A stretch of DNA of 64,000 bases, from positions 11,718,001-11,782,000 of the forward strand of contig NC_071331.1 of assembly GCF_010183535.1 (NCBI RefSeq). The letters are read 5' to 3'. Below are positions 25,198 to 37,213 of this stretch, in pieces. The number at the start of each line of letters is the position of its first letter. Position 1 is the stretch's first letter. The notes under the pieces are model-generated. The model worked only from the letters and a program-made list of their open reading frames with translations, was not told the DNA's origin and did not search any database. Source of the DNA: Caenorhabditis remanei (lineage: Eukaryota > Nematoda > Chromadorea > Rhabditida > Rhabditidae). Both the position numbers and the translations under genes were made by a program.

Positions 25198-25624
25198 TAC
25201 GAAGGGTCCCGAGTAGCTAAAATGATCGAATGAAAAACAAAAAAAATCGGTGGAGGAGGGAAATTTCAGAAACAGGGACAGTCAGAGTTCAGTTCACTGG
25301 AACCGGAGTACCCGGTTTCGGGGGAGAATGAGAGACATTTCACGGGCAGTACACACTGCTGATGCTATAATTTATGCTCTACTTTACAAACTTTCTGTTG
25401 TTTTGAGAAATGTAGGACGGTTTTAAATAATGGACTTTTCCAGAAAAATCGTGAAAAACTAGTGAAGATCTGAGTCCCAGAAAAACAAAATAACTCATCT
25501 GATGCATTACCCTACTGTTTGTCTAATGTGTTTTCCAAACCTGTATAAATTCAATAAAATACCTGAAACTGAAAAAAAATATTCAAACAAAAAAGTTCAT
25601 TTAATTTTCTAATCAAAACATAGT

Positions 25625-26103
25625 TCACTGAGTATTGGCACCCGGCCCAAAATCTTCATATCCATCGTCCATTTTCACTGGAACATTGCCCTCTTTAACC
25701 ACCAAACTCAATCCACTTTCCGTCTCTTTATTATCATCTTCTTGTGTTCTGTCCAACTTCTTCTCTGGGAGCTCTGGCTTCTTCTTCGCCGGTGTCACCT
25801 TATCCTTCTTCTCTTCTTTTTTCTTCTCTCTATCAGTAGGGTCCTTCTTCTCATTATTATCTTTCGGAGAAGACATCGGACACGTGGTCGGTGGAGCACT
25901 CTTCGGAGCATTCTTCCGATTGTTGGTGGAAGACTTCTTCTTCGAGCTGAAAATTTTAAGACTTCAGGGGAAACTGGACTGCAAGCCTACCTTGGGTTAT
26001 TGTTCGAAGAATTCGAGGAGCTCGGTCTTTGCTTTGTTTTCTTTTGAGTCTTATTACGCGAACTCATCGTTGCACTTTTCTTTGACGGCTTCTGTTTGTC
26101 CAT
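25625..26103 (-). CDS. small Lys-rich low-complexity protein, 144 aa
   Basis: Two exons (26103-25991, 25946-25625) with a 44-bp intron give 144 residues with no domain I recognise. Start MDKQKPSKKSATMSS, a Lys/Ser/Asn-rich first half, a Lys/Glu-rich middle, and a less charged end (GLSLVVKEGNVPVKMDD then GYEDFGPGANTQ). The non-repetitive C terminus and clean splice sites argue for a real gene. It is 428 bp upstream of the SLC22 gene on the same strand, so co-transcription is possible. Composition recalls the Lys/Pro-rich N terminus of the phosphatase gene next door; a germline or sperm role would be guesswork. Confidence 0.65.
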
Positions 26104-26213
26104 TCTTTTGACCCTGCAAAAACTGAAAATTCTTGGAATTGTTCTATGGAAGAAACCTCACTTTTCAGCAAGACAACGAAACGATCAATGAGGAAAATGT
26201 TTGGAAATAAAGA

Positions 26214-26234
26214 ATGAACAGTCAGGCGAAATAA
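26214..26234 (-). ncRNA. predicted 21U-RNA
   Basis: Core CTGTTTCA at 26273-26280; start motif CAAT; spacing 39. Upstream of the Lys-rich gene. Confidence 0.55.
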
Positions 26235-26512
26235 TTGTTTTTATCAGATAGAGCGATCTTATCTGAAATCAGTGAAACAGAAAAAATGGCACATGTTTCG
26301 AAGGTTAGATTGGGGGTGTCAGGATGAGGGCAGAATAGAAAAAAAACAGAAATTTAAGAGTTTTTAGAGAAGCTTACGCGCAAGCTGACTTGGTGTTTCA
26401 AAAAAAACTTTATTAGAACACTTAAAACTCGCTGATTCCATATATTTCCTTTTCACGAAAATCATAACTTTTGATGATCCACTATTCAACGATCATCATG
26501 ATCATTTAACAG

Positions 26513-26515
<3 letters not shown>

Positions 26516-26553
<38 letters not shown>
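26516..26553. repeat. (AT)n microsatellite at left edge of the mariner element
   Basis: About 18 AT units ending at the transposon terminus. A second AT run lies at the other end (27811-27836), so the element sits inside an AT tract, as expected for TA-targeting mariners. Confidence 0.9.
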
Positions 26554-26555
<2 letters not shown>

Positions 26556-27811
26556 GCTGGTGCATAAGTTTCTTTCTTTTTTTGAGGTTGAACTTTGACT
26601 CACGGTTTTTAGATACTGTGATTGTTTATCGACCCAAACTTTTTTGCATTCTAATGACCTTGGCTAACAAATACAGTTTTAAGTTGGTGCCTACACATTC
26701 CGCTCGTTAAAACGATGGTTTTTTCTGTGGTCAACCAAACGCCTATTTGGAAAGTTTTTTGGTTGTAGTTGACATTGGTATCAAATATTGACGATCTTAA
26801 TGGGAAACTAAATGAAAGTTTTGAAAAAATACTTTATCTTGTTGTCACATTTTAGTTTTTGGTCAGAACGTTAAAGGCAAAAAAATTATGATCAGACGAT
26901 TGAGAGCAACTAGAAATCATTGTTCAGCTACGTTCAAGCATATTACAGAAACATTTGAGAGAGCATTTAAGCCAAACTGTGTGTAAAAGTTAGAAGGCAA
27001 CATGAGTAAGTGATTCCAGAAAAAAATGATGAGAAAACCATTCAATTAAGTGATAAAACGTGGGTCGCGTGTTTGCCATGATTTTTGTGCTTTTAAGAAA
27101 TTTTGTGTAGTGGACCTGGGTGAAGTCTAGGTCTCTTCTCAACGCTTTCAAGCAAGTCAGAACTATCCCCTTACAAGTAATCAACAGTAGATGCATTGCT
27201 CTGAAAATGTGCAAAAGATCTAGTGGATTGATTCAGAAGCACGAGTAGCAGGCTTCATCAAACTTAAAAATCACGTGATTTTGATGATGTTGACTTCGCG
27301 CTTCCTGTGAAAAAAAGCAAATCGCTTAATCATCTGAAACAAAATAAATTCAGAAACGTCAATGCCTACTCTACTCAATAATAAACATTTCTACCAATTT
27401 CCTTATCTAGCGTTAAAAAAAATCGAAAAAACTCACACATCCGTGAATTGCTGATCCTCGCCGTTCTTCAGCGACCGGCACTAAACTACAGTTGCTTAGT
27501 TCAAATGCTATTATTAACTTTTTAAACATAATTTTTCTGGCTTGTTTTAATTTTGAATAGATCACCCATTCTCGTCAACATTTTCTGAGAAAAAAATGGA
27601 GACGAAGAATGGTACCAAAAAAGGGTTCCTCGAGTATTTTGACTTGTCTACGGCTGAGATTAAGCAGATGGCAGACGTCATGTCCCAGGTATAATCACAA
27701 TAAGTTATAGGTACTAAATAACTATATTTCTCATTATGTGAGTTATTAGCCTTCTAGAAATTTCATGACAAAAATGATCCAAAAAAGAAAGAAACTTATG
27801 CACCAGCCTGA
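26552..27811. mobile_element. mariner-like element, about 1.26 kb, transposase not recognisable
   Basis: Inverted ends TTAGGCTGGTGCATAAGTTT and the reverse complement at 27784-27811, inside TA repeats. The TTAGG-TGGTGCA-AAGT end is typical of mariners. The length equals a complete mariner, but I find no D,D34D transposase blocks (HDNARPH, YSPDLAPSD) on either strand. Instead the right half holds a coding-like exon at 27597-27689. Either the transposase is heavily decayed or the ends now carry host DNA. Confidence 0.75.
27597..27689 (+). pseudogene. orphan exon inside the mariner-like element
   Basis: ATG followed by 31 open codons (METKNGTKKGFLEYFDLSTA...) and a GTATAA donor. The codon pattern looks like a genuine first exon, but no continuation is found before the element ends 122 bp later. 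Possible captured host fragment. I do not recognise the protein. Confidence 0.35.
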
Positions 27812-27949
27812 TATATATATATATATATATATATATGTCTGCTTTGATTTAGATCCCAGATTCCTAGTCAGGATACCCCTTTCAAAAAAAAACATTTTCC
27901 AAACACAGTTTTTCATTCAAACCGAGACATTAATAGTTCCATTCATCCA

Positions 27950-29360
27950 CTACTTTCCAGATGTGATCTTTGCGTAATCCTCAATCCATTTCTTGTATTT
28001 TGCCGCGTTTTCAGCCGACAACAATTCACCGTACGAACTCTTGTGGCGCTCGAGGAAATAGGATAGGAGAACACGATGGAGATAGAGGTATTGCTGAAAA
28101 TTAACAAGTTGTTTATAGTGATGAAGTGACATAAAGACTGACGAATTCATTCTGAATCGACCACGGACGCTGAGATCTCAACTCCTTGAGCAATTCGTTC
28201 ATCGCCATACAATCTTCCTAAAATAGTATATTATGATTCCAGAGTGAATGTTCAGATGATTACCCCAGCCATCATCTTGTCTTGAACATAAGCAATGGCC
28301 ACAATAGTACCAGTACGACCGATTCCAGCAGAGCAGTGAACAAGAATCGGATTCTGGTTTCCACGGGTGGCGGAGAGAAGGTTCTGAAAATAGTTATATG
28401 AAAAATTATTCAAACAAGCAACAATAACTTACAATTGCAGTGAGATTAGTCTGTGGAACTCCACGATCCGGCCAGTTCTCCCATTGCAAGTGCTGAATCT
28501 TTCTAGATCCATCACTCGTGTCGATTTTCAGAGTTGTCACATTGATGCATTGCTCTTCCGCTGACATCTTCTTCTCGTCGAGTTTCGTGACGAAAATCTG
28601 ATTGGGAGCCTCTCCGAACGAGATCTTCTGATCTTTCTCCAACGGCCAATACTGATGACATTTGAATTTTCCCATCTCAATACAATTGCACAGCATAATG
28701 ATACACTCCACTTTCTCCTGAACGACCATAGCCCAGAATGAGTGTTGAGTACCCTCCAATGGTCCCTGGGCACAAATGAACTTCTTCGGATTATGGGCGG
28801 TTTCAAGGTAGTTGGCATGAATGTAGTCACTTGCGAGACCGGGAAACTTCAAGACTATTCTTCCCTTGTCTTGGCACGGAACGTCTTGGTATCTGAAAAT
28901 TTCTGTCGGTCACTATATCGGATGCCCGGATGTCGAACCTATTCTTATCCTTGTTCGCATTGAATGCTTCCGTCGTCATTCCCTCCGGAGTCCATTTCGC
29001 CAACCCACGGAATTCTTCGACAAGATTCGCAACACCAGTATCCAGAGTACGTTGAACCCATGGCTTGACCTGGAAAAACTCATCTGAAATTTCCAGATTC
29101 CAATATTCCTCTTACCACAATCATCGCTTTCGCCGGTGGTTTGGGGACCGGAGCCGCCGGAGTGTCCGGGAACGCGGCTGCTTTGGCAGCTTTAGACTTA
29201 TCCCCCGGTTTCTTGTTCTTTCCAGATGGATCAGCCGTCGGAGTAACACCTGGACTTGCAGTTGGAGTCGCAGCAACCGATACTGGCTCTTTCTTCGCTC
29301 TGAATCTTTAAATTATTCAGTCTTACCATTTCGGAGCACTCACTTTTTTGTTATACACAT
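27950..29360 (-). CDS. non-receptor protein tyrosine phosphatase
   Basis: Cytosolic classical PTP of about 395 residues in seven or eight exons. The Lys/Ala/Pro-rich N terminus (about 80 residues) precedes one PTP domain with all key motifs: KNRYQDVPC, DYIHANY (usually DYINAN), the WPD loop in WENWPDRGVP, the catalytic loop VHCSAGIGRTG with Cys and Arg intact, and the Q-loop region SIQNEFQYLYLHRVLL. It should be active. The type belongs to the nematode-expanded PTP family, many members of which are sperm-enriched in C. elegans (family knowledge). The start used here (MCITKK, 29358-29360) is chosen because its GTGAGT donor gives the right phase into AKKEPVSVAAT; an alternative start cannot be excluded. 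Confidence 0.85.
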
Positions 29361-29569
29361 ATTAAATGCAGTCCGCAATTGGTATTTATATCAAAAGGCG
29401 TCAACTCCAGATCGATCAACGAATTGAATACTAGAATGTTTAATCTTCCGCCGCTTCAAATGAAGCTTTCTTTTTTATTTTTGCTTGATTCGTATCAGTG
29501 TTTTGGTGTGAAAAGGTTGGGAGGTTATGGGGTTACGTGAATTATTGAGGATTTTCGAATTTTTTGAGT

Positions 29570-29590
29570 TTTGTCACGTTGCTTCAATGA
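29570..29590 (-). ncRNA. predicted 21U-RNA
   Basis: Core CGGTTTCA at 29628-29635; start motif TGCT; spacing 38. Confidence 0.45.
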
Positions 29591-30076
29591 GCATCTGAAT
29601 GGATTTAATTATCTCATAAAAATAATCTGAAACCGTTTTTTATAATTAAAACTTTCTCTCTTTCAAGAGGAACGGATATTGGAATGTTTTATAAATTTAT
29701 ACTTTTTCACTCAATATCGGTGAATGTATGTGATGAAAGGGAGAGGAGATCAAGAATACCGTTTCAAGAAAATCATAGAGTTTGGGATAAATTTTTGGAT
29801 AGATTGCTAAGGTGTTTCCTTACTTATTATTTTTTCGGGGTTCTTAAGTTGTTTCTTCACATTCTAGTTCTTTTTAGATCAATGCAAACGGAGAAATCAC
29901 ATTTGATATGGATTTTCGGACAAACGAGTAGATAACGAAGTTCTGCAATCTTTTTGACATCGAAGATTGAACTTTCGTAATTCGAATTTTCCGAAAAAAT
30001 AATAAAAGTTTTGGTAAACTGTATCAATTCAATGACATCTATCACCTGTTCCTTTTTCTTTTCGTTATTTATAAGT

Positions 30077-30097
30077 TTATATCTCAAAACAGATGGA
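30077..30097 (-). ncRNA. predicted 21U-RNA
   Basis: Core CGGTTTCA at 30137-30144; start motif TAGT; spacing 40. Confidence 0.4.
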
Positions 30098-30589
30098 CTA
30101 GTTATCTGTGCAACAAAATTTTATTCGAAAAATTCGTGAAACCGTACATAATAAAACATGAATTCAAGACTTTTCGATCAGTTCGAAAAGTCGTCTGATT
30201 CGAATGAAAACAAGAAAAAAGCTGTGATCTGGAAGTGATACAAGTAATCGAAATGATCTTGGGAGTTGGGAGGACTCAATGTCTATTCTATGTACAAATA
30301 CAAGTGGGTAACCGGTCAAAAAACAACAGGCAGAATTGGGGGAAACGGGAGTCAATATGATCCGAGTGATAAGCTTTTTGGTAGTAAAAAGAAACAATGA
30401 TAGCGACCTTAGAAGCGAAGCGAAGAGAGGGTACTGTACATTCGTAATGAGACCCAAAAGTGAGAGATGGAGATGACCGGGAGACGGGAAGAATTGGGGG
30501 GAGAAGATTTGAATGTAGAAAATGAGTTTCATGAGAAAAAGACAAATCATATAAAATAATAGAATGTGAATATATTAAGCAGAAGAATT

Positions 30590-32886
30590 CTACAATCGAA
30601 GACATGATGGATCTTCTTCGAAAATAAGAGATCCTTGTGGTCCGAGACCTTTCAAATGTCGAGTTGTAGTTCCAGTGGATGGTTCAGAGAGCATTGAGTC
30701 TCGATGATGTGCATAATCATCTGATCCTGTTCGAGTGGTTACTGTAGATTCAGCAGTCTCAACAGTCGACATGATGAGGGGAGTGGAGTAGGTATTGTAG
30801 TGGGGGTTCTGGAAATTAGAAAACTATTTGAAAGATTATCAAGTTTGAAAGTATTTTTTAGTAACTAAATTTGGTTTATGATAAACTAGTAGCCCTTTGT
30901 AACATGTATCAAAATTTTAATTGGGGTGATGAAACGGGAACATTTGGATTGTTTTTAACTACATATGAGAAATCTTTTCAAGTATTCTGGTGGAGCGTAG
31001 ATGTGAAAACCAAGCCGCGAAAATACAATATCCCTGAATTTGAAGTGGAATTTTATGAAATATCGACCTCTCAAACTCTTATAATTTTTTCCTAGCGAAA
31101 CCGTATGTGTATTGAAAAAAGAGAATATTCTGAGTACTATTGAATAGCATGGAACAGAAAATATTCATCGTTGGAGAGTTTACAGTGAGGGGAAGTACCT
31201 TGAAATAGTGTTTTTATTTAATAAATACAGAACCAAAGAAATTTCAAAAAAACTAAAACTTTCAGACAGATTGGGAGCAATTCCAACCACAACTTGTCTG
31301 CCTACACATCCTCTTTGAAACAAAAATCTCTCAAAACTCCTCACCTGTACATATTCGTTCGTCGAAATGTCATAATGTGTGAATCTGGCATCTCTATCGT
31401 AATCAAACAGGTCATCATAACTCGGTGACGTCAATCCAGAGAATCTTGGGTAATAAGAATCTGGAAGGTCACCGGATCCTTGCTCGTCTTTGTGTTTCCG
31501 ATACATGAACAGTCCAGATGTGTTGTTTGGAGGAGTTCTGAAATAAATGAATCTAATTCTGGAAGAAGTTCAGAGTTTAGACTCACTTCAACTTTTTCCT
31601 GAGGAATGTAAAGTAGATGATTGGTGGGTAGAGAACAAAGTAGACGTAGGTGGACAATCCAACGAAACTGAAAACCTTCCAACTTATATTCACTTCTTCT
31701 CATTTTCACTCACCATAATCCATCCGAAGACTTGAAAAGAATCAATGCAGCACCCATCGATTGAAGAACATTCAGTGTCACCATCATCATGCAATAAATG
31801 AAGAATGATCCTTTGCTCGGCAGTTTTGTGTACTTTTGACAGCAAACCAACGGAAGACACATTATGAAAAAGTAGATGAGGGCGAGGATAGCAGATGATA
31901 ACACCCAGAATATGAAACCACCGTCGGATTGGACGTCGAAATAGGTTAGTGGGAGCCAGGACTGAAAAAAGGGAGTTGAGGAGTGGGTTACGGTTTCGGT
32001 TGTGTCATTAAAATGAGTGCACTTAGATTTTATTCAGTTTGAAGTTGATTTTTCTAGATTACTCTAATCAAGATATTTTGTGTCAAAAAAGAAAAACAGA
32101 AACATTCTCAAACATTGAAACTTCAGTTTATCCCCAACTTACATTATCAATAATCTTCATCTCGACAATAACTTGCACTGCTGTATGAGGAATCGACACC
32201 AACAACGTGCCCAACAATGCCACCAAAATCGACTTTCCATTGTCCAGATGCCCGAACAACAATCCAAAAGTCAATGCACAGAACTCTGCAGTCAAATAGA
32301 AAAACTTGATGACAGTCCATAATGTTTGATCTACAGTCTGTTCGAGTCCATCTGTCATTGACAATGTCATACTGTAGGCACATCGAATCAAGTTAACAAG
32401 AGTCGACACGTAGACGAGTAATGTGAATGCACGTAGGACTGGCGAGTTTCCGGTTCGAAGTTTTCGGATGACACTGCCACATTTTACAATTAGAAATAGA
32501 AGGAATAACAGGTTGGGAAGGAAGATCGCAGCGTCCCAGTATCGAATTCTGAAAGAAGTTTTGGAATTAGTAGATTCTTATTTTGTTTTTGCTTCATGAA
32601 AATCAGAAAACCATTCATCATTTGTGTTAAGTGATTGTTGTTCGTGGCTAACTTCTAAAAAAGATAAGTAAACTAACCGAAATCCGCCGGGTAACCTATA
32701 CACGAATACATCTCTACAGAATCCTCGAATTACTTGATGTGTCGGAGAGTCGATGAATGAAACATTTGGAAACAGATCGTCAATCCATTCGGGACTCGTC
32801 TCAATCGACCGATCCAGGGATGTGTTCGTGTCGGTTACCACTGACCCGAGACTTGTTCCCGGGTTCTCGTGGAATATTACCGACAT
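30590..32886 (-). CDS. tpra-1: TPRA1 (TPRA40)-like seven-transmembrane protein
   Basis: Orphan seven-pass membrane protein; its relative TPRA1 is proposed to act in embryonic cell division and Hedgehog signalling. About 450 residues. An N-terminal extracellular part with candidate N-glycosylation sites (NTS, NVS) leads to IRYWDAAIFLPNLLFLLFLI (helix 1). Further family signatures: LLFGHLDNGKSI, LPSKGSFFIYCMMMVTLNVL, and STYVYFVLYPPIIYFTFLRK (helix 7). The C-terminal cytoplasmic tail is polar and ends DPSCLRL; its last exon (30808-30590) is joined in frame from TNEYVQ|NPHYNT. The start ATG at 32886 follows an AG acceptor by 25 nt, fitting trans-splicing or a 5' UTR exon further up. The next 27 kb upstream contain no certain gene, so a very long 5' region is possible. 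Confidence 0.82.
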
Positions 32887-33261
32887 GGGAGGGAGGGAAA
32901 CAACGAAATATCTGGAATAAGGTTGTACGACTGGAAATTTGGTCTTGGAAGAATGAAGTTGGAAGCCAAAAGTACGATGAACATAATGTCCAGAGATTCG
33001 TTTGGATTGGAAATGGAAAAATGAAACCGCAATGATGATGTGAGAGTGGCAATTAAAGTTCGACAGAAAAATAAGACAACCCAAAGTTCGTTGACGATCT
33101 TGTGAGCTAAAATGAGCTGAAACGCTGGTTCGCTGAACTACAACTAATCAAGAAAAGTCAGACATCTGTTATATCATAATTGATACATGAAACTGTAAAA
33201 AAATTATAAGAAATAGATGGAATTGAGAAAAAATGGCTGGAATCCTTGAGAGCGAATTCAT

Positions 33262-33282
33262 AGACGAAGTAAACGGTGACGA
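33262..33282 (-). ncRNA. predicted 21U-RNA
   Basis: Core CGGTTTCA at 33322-33329; start motif TGAT; spacing 40. Confidence 0.4.
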
Positions 33283-33509
33283 TCAGAGTTCCAGATGAGT
33301 TAAGTATTTAACTAACACTTGTGAAACCGAGAAATATGATGAGATTTCAAGAAAAAAACAATTTGAAAATCTTGTGAGCTTTACCAAAATACCGTATTGA
33401 AACAGGAAATTAATGAAAATGAAAATTTTGCAATGCTCCTTTTTTAGAGATTAAGTGAAAGATGAAGCTCGATTAGATAACTTACTAGTTAGGGTGAAGC
33501 AAAACGGAG

Positions 33510-33530
33510 AATTTCTTCAAATCAAAAGTA
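33510..33530 (-). ncRNA. predicted 21U-RNA
   Basis: Core CTGTTTCA at 33570-33577; start motif CAAT; spacing 40. Confidence 0.5.
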
Positions 33531-33604
33531 TTGTTTTTGGATATCCCCAAATAGACAAAACCGTTTCAGTGAAACAGAAAAGAATCTTTTGAAAAACGAA
33601 ACAT

Positions 33605-33625
33605 TCTGGAACGGAAACCAGATGA
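33605..33625 (+). ncRNA. predicted 21U-RNA
   Basis: Core CCGTTTCA at 33561-33568; start motif CATT; spacing 37. Its core abuts the minus-strand core at 33570. Confidence 0.4.
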
Positions 33626-34214
33626 TTACATCCGGAGAAAAATATGTGATGTGCTGCAAAAAAGAGAAGTAGAGTCATTGGGAAAATAGTGTTGGAAGAT
33701 TAGAGATGTTTGAGATATTGGTCACTAGGCAACTGAAGCAGCAGCAGACTCCCACTCACTCTTTTTTTCTCTCTTTTGATCCGATATAAACAAGAAAACT
33801 CTTTTCTCTTTTAAATCCACCCATCTAATTCATTTAATCAAGGTCAAGACTTTCAAGAAGAGATGGACAAAAAGAAGTGAAAATCAGTGGAGCGGAAGGA
33901 GCAGAAAAGGGTGTGGAGAGGGAAAAAAGTAGGTGAGAAGAAGAAGAAAAAGAAGAAATGAATTGTCTCGAAGAAAAATGGAATAGCTGATTAGATGAAA
34001 GAGGAGGAGATGAAAAGTGGATGTATGACAAGAATAGAATGGAGCTAAAAATAGAAAATACTCGAGAGAAAAAGGAGAAATTGCAAAAGGAGTTGACTGG
34101 GGGAGGATAGGCAGATTTAGGATACTGAATTTGTTTCAAGAACATGATTTTTACTGATCTTTCTTAAGAACGTTCCAAAGAGCTCAATATTTTTGAAATT
34201 TCGGAAATTTTCAA

Positions 34215-34235
34215 GCACCGGGGTTAAGCCGCCTA
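34215..34235 (-). ncRNA. predicted 21U-RNA
   Basis: Core CTGTTTCA at 34274-34281; start motif CAGT; spacing 39. Confidence 0.55.
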
Positions 34236-35025
34236 CTGATAGACTAGGTTCCTGATTATTGATCACGTGGAATTGAAACAGTTATTTTTTTTCAATATTT
34301 TCTTGAACCTCAGATCTGATTCATACTTGTGCTACATGATTTTCGTAACTGCGCCCTACCGAAAATTTTTTTGGAATAAAGCGAAAGAAACTATCAGTGG
34401 ATTTTGTCTCTCAAGAAACAAGGGTTTTTTTCAAAAAAAATTTCCGTTTCTTATTCTTTTCAAATTCCATAATTCAGGAAAGGACTGTTGGCTTATGATT
34501 CGTAAATACAAAAATTTAAAAAGAAAATCTGAAATTGTCTATTTTCAGTCAAGTCGAACCAAAAAGACAAAACTGAGGCTTTTTGATGTTTGACTGCTTC
34601 TTCCTTCCTCTTTTTCTTCTTTCTCAATCCCCCATTTCGACGGTTTCCGTTTCAGAAAAAGAAGAAGAAAACATCAAAAATCTTAAATAAATTCCGAATT
34701 CTTAAATTATCCTTTTGGGGGAACATCTAGCTATATATTATTATTTTTGGGAAAGAAATATAATAGAAGAAGGAAGGAACGATTCAAAATTCGCTCGTCT
34801 TCCCAACAATTTACGATGTTTACCCTTTTTCTGAACGATGAATATAGAGGAAGGGAAAGGAAAAGGAATGGTGGGAAATAAGCATCTGCAAGCAAATATT
34901 CGAAAATGTCAGGAAGAATGAAAAAGGAGAAAGAAAGAGGAAGGGGATGGGTTTAATTTGATGATATATATTATATTGATGGACACTGAATAATTAAAGG
35001 AGTTGGAAATCTGGAGATTACGGTA

Positions 35026-35046
35026 TTTTAAAATGTCTCTGTATCA
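35026..35046 (-). ncRNA. predicted 21U-RNA
   Basis: Core CAGTTTCA at 35084-35091; start motif TATT; spacing 38. Confidence 0.5.
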
Positions 35047-35175
35047 ATAGGAAATAGCTTGCTCAAAATGGTTATTACTGTACTGAAACTGAAACAATTT
35101 ACTTGGTGTGGAATTGAAATGATAGGAGAAATAAAAGGAAAAGTTGGTTTCTTCAGAAAAGATTCCAGAAAAGTA

Positions 35176-35196
35176 AGTCTTCATAGTATTATGGGA
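35176..35196 (-). ncRNA. predicted 21U-RNA
   Basis: Core CAGTTTCA at 35234-35241; start motif TGAT; spacing 38. Confidence 0.5.
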
Positions 35197-35500
35197 TCAA
35201 ACTGTCACCTAGATTCTGATATTTGAGGTGCACTGAAACTGTGATTCATGAATACCAAAATGCCGGGAAAGGTTTTGCTTTCAGAACAGGAAAGCGACAT
35301 GAAATAGTTAAAAATATTTAAAAGATTTTTCTGGAAGTACAAGTGGTGTATCGATACGATTCACTAACTTTCCTGTTTTACTCAAATTGTGAAATGGTTC
35401 TTTCAGAAAACTTGCTACTTAAAATAATCCGCTGAATAAGCTTTTCCTCTAATTATAACCATCTAAATCACACAGCTAAAGGCAATATTAAAAATGTTTA

Positions 35501-35521
35501 CCAATCGATATCTGCTTTAAA
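35501..35521 (-). ncRNA. predicted 21U-RNA
   Basis: Core CTGTTTCA at 35559-35566; start motif TAGT; spacing 38. Confidence 0.55.
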
Positions 35522-35851
35522 CTAAATATAAAAGGTTATCCAGAAAATAAGGAAAATGTGAAACAGAAAATTTTGTGTCGACTAATCGAGAGAAAGCAGT
35601 GACTCATAGTTCTGAAATTCCTATCAGAAAACCAAATTCAAACTATAATCCCTATCCCACAATCTGTCTGTGAGCAATCTACATTTCTAGAAATTTCAAT
35701 TGCAGAGTGAGTAAGAGAACTCTTACATGAATGAATTGTTTTCTGTCTTTTCCAGAGAATACACAACTAAAAACTCTGAAAACCTGAGAAAAACATCTCA
35801 ACGATCAGGGAAAAGAACAGTAGATTAAGTAAATATTTGTTACTAAAAATA

Positions 35852-35872
35852 GATCAACTGACCCAATAAAGA
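35852..35872 (-). ncRNA. predicted 21U-RNA
   Basis: Core CAGTTTCA at 35911-35918; start motif CGCT; spacing 39. Confidence 0.5.
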
Positions 35873-36941
35873 GCGAGAAAAAACCTGTCCAGGACTCATT
35901 GATGTCAGTCTGAAACTGAAATTTTGTATCAAAATGAATCATGTATTATTCGTTCTCGTGATATGTCCCTGAGAATATGTAGGCGTGATGGTGAGAGATC
36001 TTCTCTAATCCTCTTCATCTCTCTCTCTCTCTCATTTTTCATTTATTTGCATGTTCATGCACCACTCTTTGAACACTTTTACCAGAGAGAAAAGAAACAG
36101 AAAAACTGGTTTTTGACGTCAAAGAGACAAGAAGAGAGAGGCAGCAAATTGACTGAAAATTGACCGAGGTTTCTCCCTTTTTACAAATTACGACGATGAT
36201 GATGATGACCAATGTTTTAGACGGGAGTAGTTATTTGGGAAACATGGAAAAGTGAGGGATAAGGTGGGGGCGACAAGAGGAAAAGGAAAAGAGATGGATA
36301 TTGCGAAATCAGTAGTTTTTTGATGTGAGAGAGAGGATATATGGTCAAACATCGAGATTTAATTTTTGAGAGGGTGCATTTTTAGATATAAGTTCATGAG
36401 ATGAGGGGAGCAATATTCGAAAATATCACCGATTCGGATAGATTTCAAATGTTTGACAGATATTTGTATTCATTGAGTGAGTGATAATTTGGTTTTAAGA
36501 TTATTTCGAATATTCAGACATTGTTTCTGCTCTCAAAAGTGGCTGAATGCTTCACATCTGACCTGGAACCCTAGTGAACAAAGGTCTTGAGCTCTGGGGG
36601 TTAGACTCAAAAAACTCATGTTTTGCTAACATGAAAAGATCAGTCACTTAAAAAAAACAGAAAATTAAAAAAACATCGAATGTTTCAAGTAAAACATTAA
36701 TGAGGAAGAGCTCATTAATATGTAATTAAAAATGGAACTTTTAAAAAAAATGTAGAAAAACTGAATTTAGAAATATCACACGTATTCATCCACCTCATGA
36801 AACTTAAAAAAAATCTAATTCCCAACGGAAAACAGTTTGTCGTAACATAAAATGGACTTCAGTTTTTACAATCTAGACGAGATACTGTAATTGAATCAAA
36901 TTTTATATTTTTCACAATTCCAGAACACAACAGTTTCGTGA

Positions 36942-36962
36942 TTTTGGAAGATTTAATTCTCA
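36942..36962 (-). ncRNA. predicted 21U-RNA
   Basis: Core CGGTTTCA at 37001-37008; start motif CGAT; spacing 39. Confidence 0.5.
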
Positions 36963-37192
36963 TCGATGATATCTAGAAGTCAGAATGAGTAATATTTAAA
37001 TGAAACCGAAAATAATTTCAAAGATTTCAAAGTTTTAGAAAGTTTCAGAGAAGGAAACTCACTACCAGATTTTGGAGATTTTGGTGAAAAATGGAAGTTG
37101 GGAGATACAGGTTTTAAAACTTATTTTTCTTTTTCTCGGTTCGATACCGTTTCAAAACTTACATGAAAATGCGAATGAGGTTTAGTTCCTAA

Positions 37193-37213
37193 TACTGAAT
37201 TCACCAAATTTCA
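37193..37213 (+). ncRNA. predicted 21U-RNA
   Basis: Core CCGTTTCA at 37147-37154; start motif TAAT; spacing 39. Confidence 0.45.

Larger units (their letters stand above)
29361..30589. other. spacer between phosphatase and TPRA1-like genes
   Basis: 1.2 kb, AT-rich, with two predicted 21U-RNA loci and the 3' UTR of the TPRA1-like gene. No other gene seen. Confidence 0.5.

Noticed and set aside
33834..34145. Ser/Phe-rich open frames in the polypurine blocks here and at 41.7, 49.6-50.2, 51.5-51.9 kb
   Set aside because: Pyrimidine-rich strands lack stop codons; no splice sites, homology or normal amino-acid composition.
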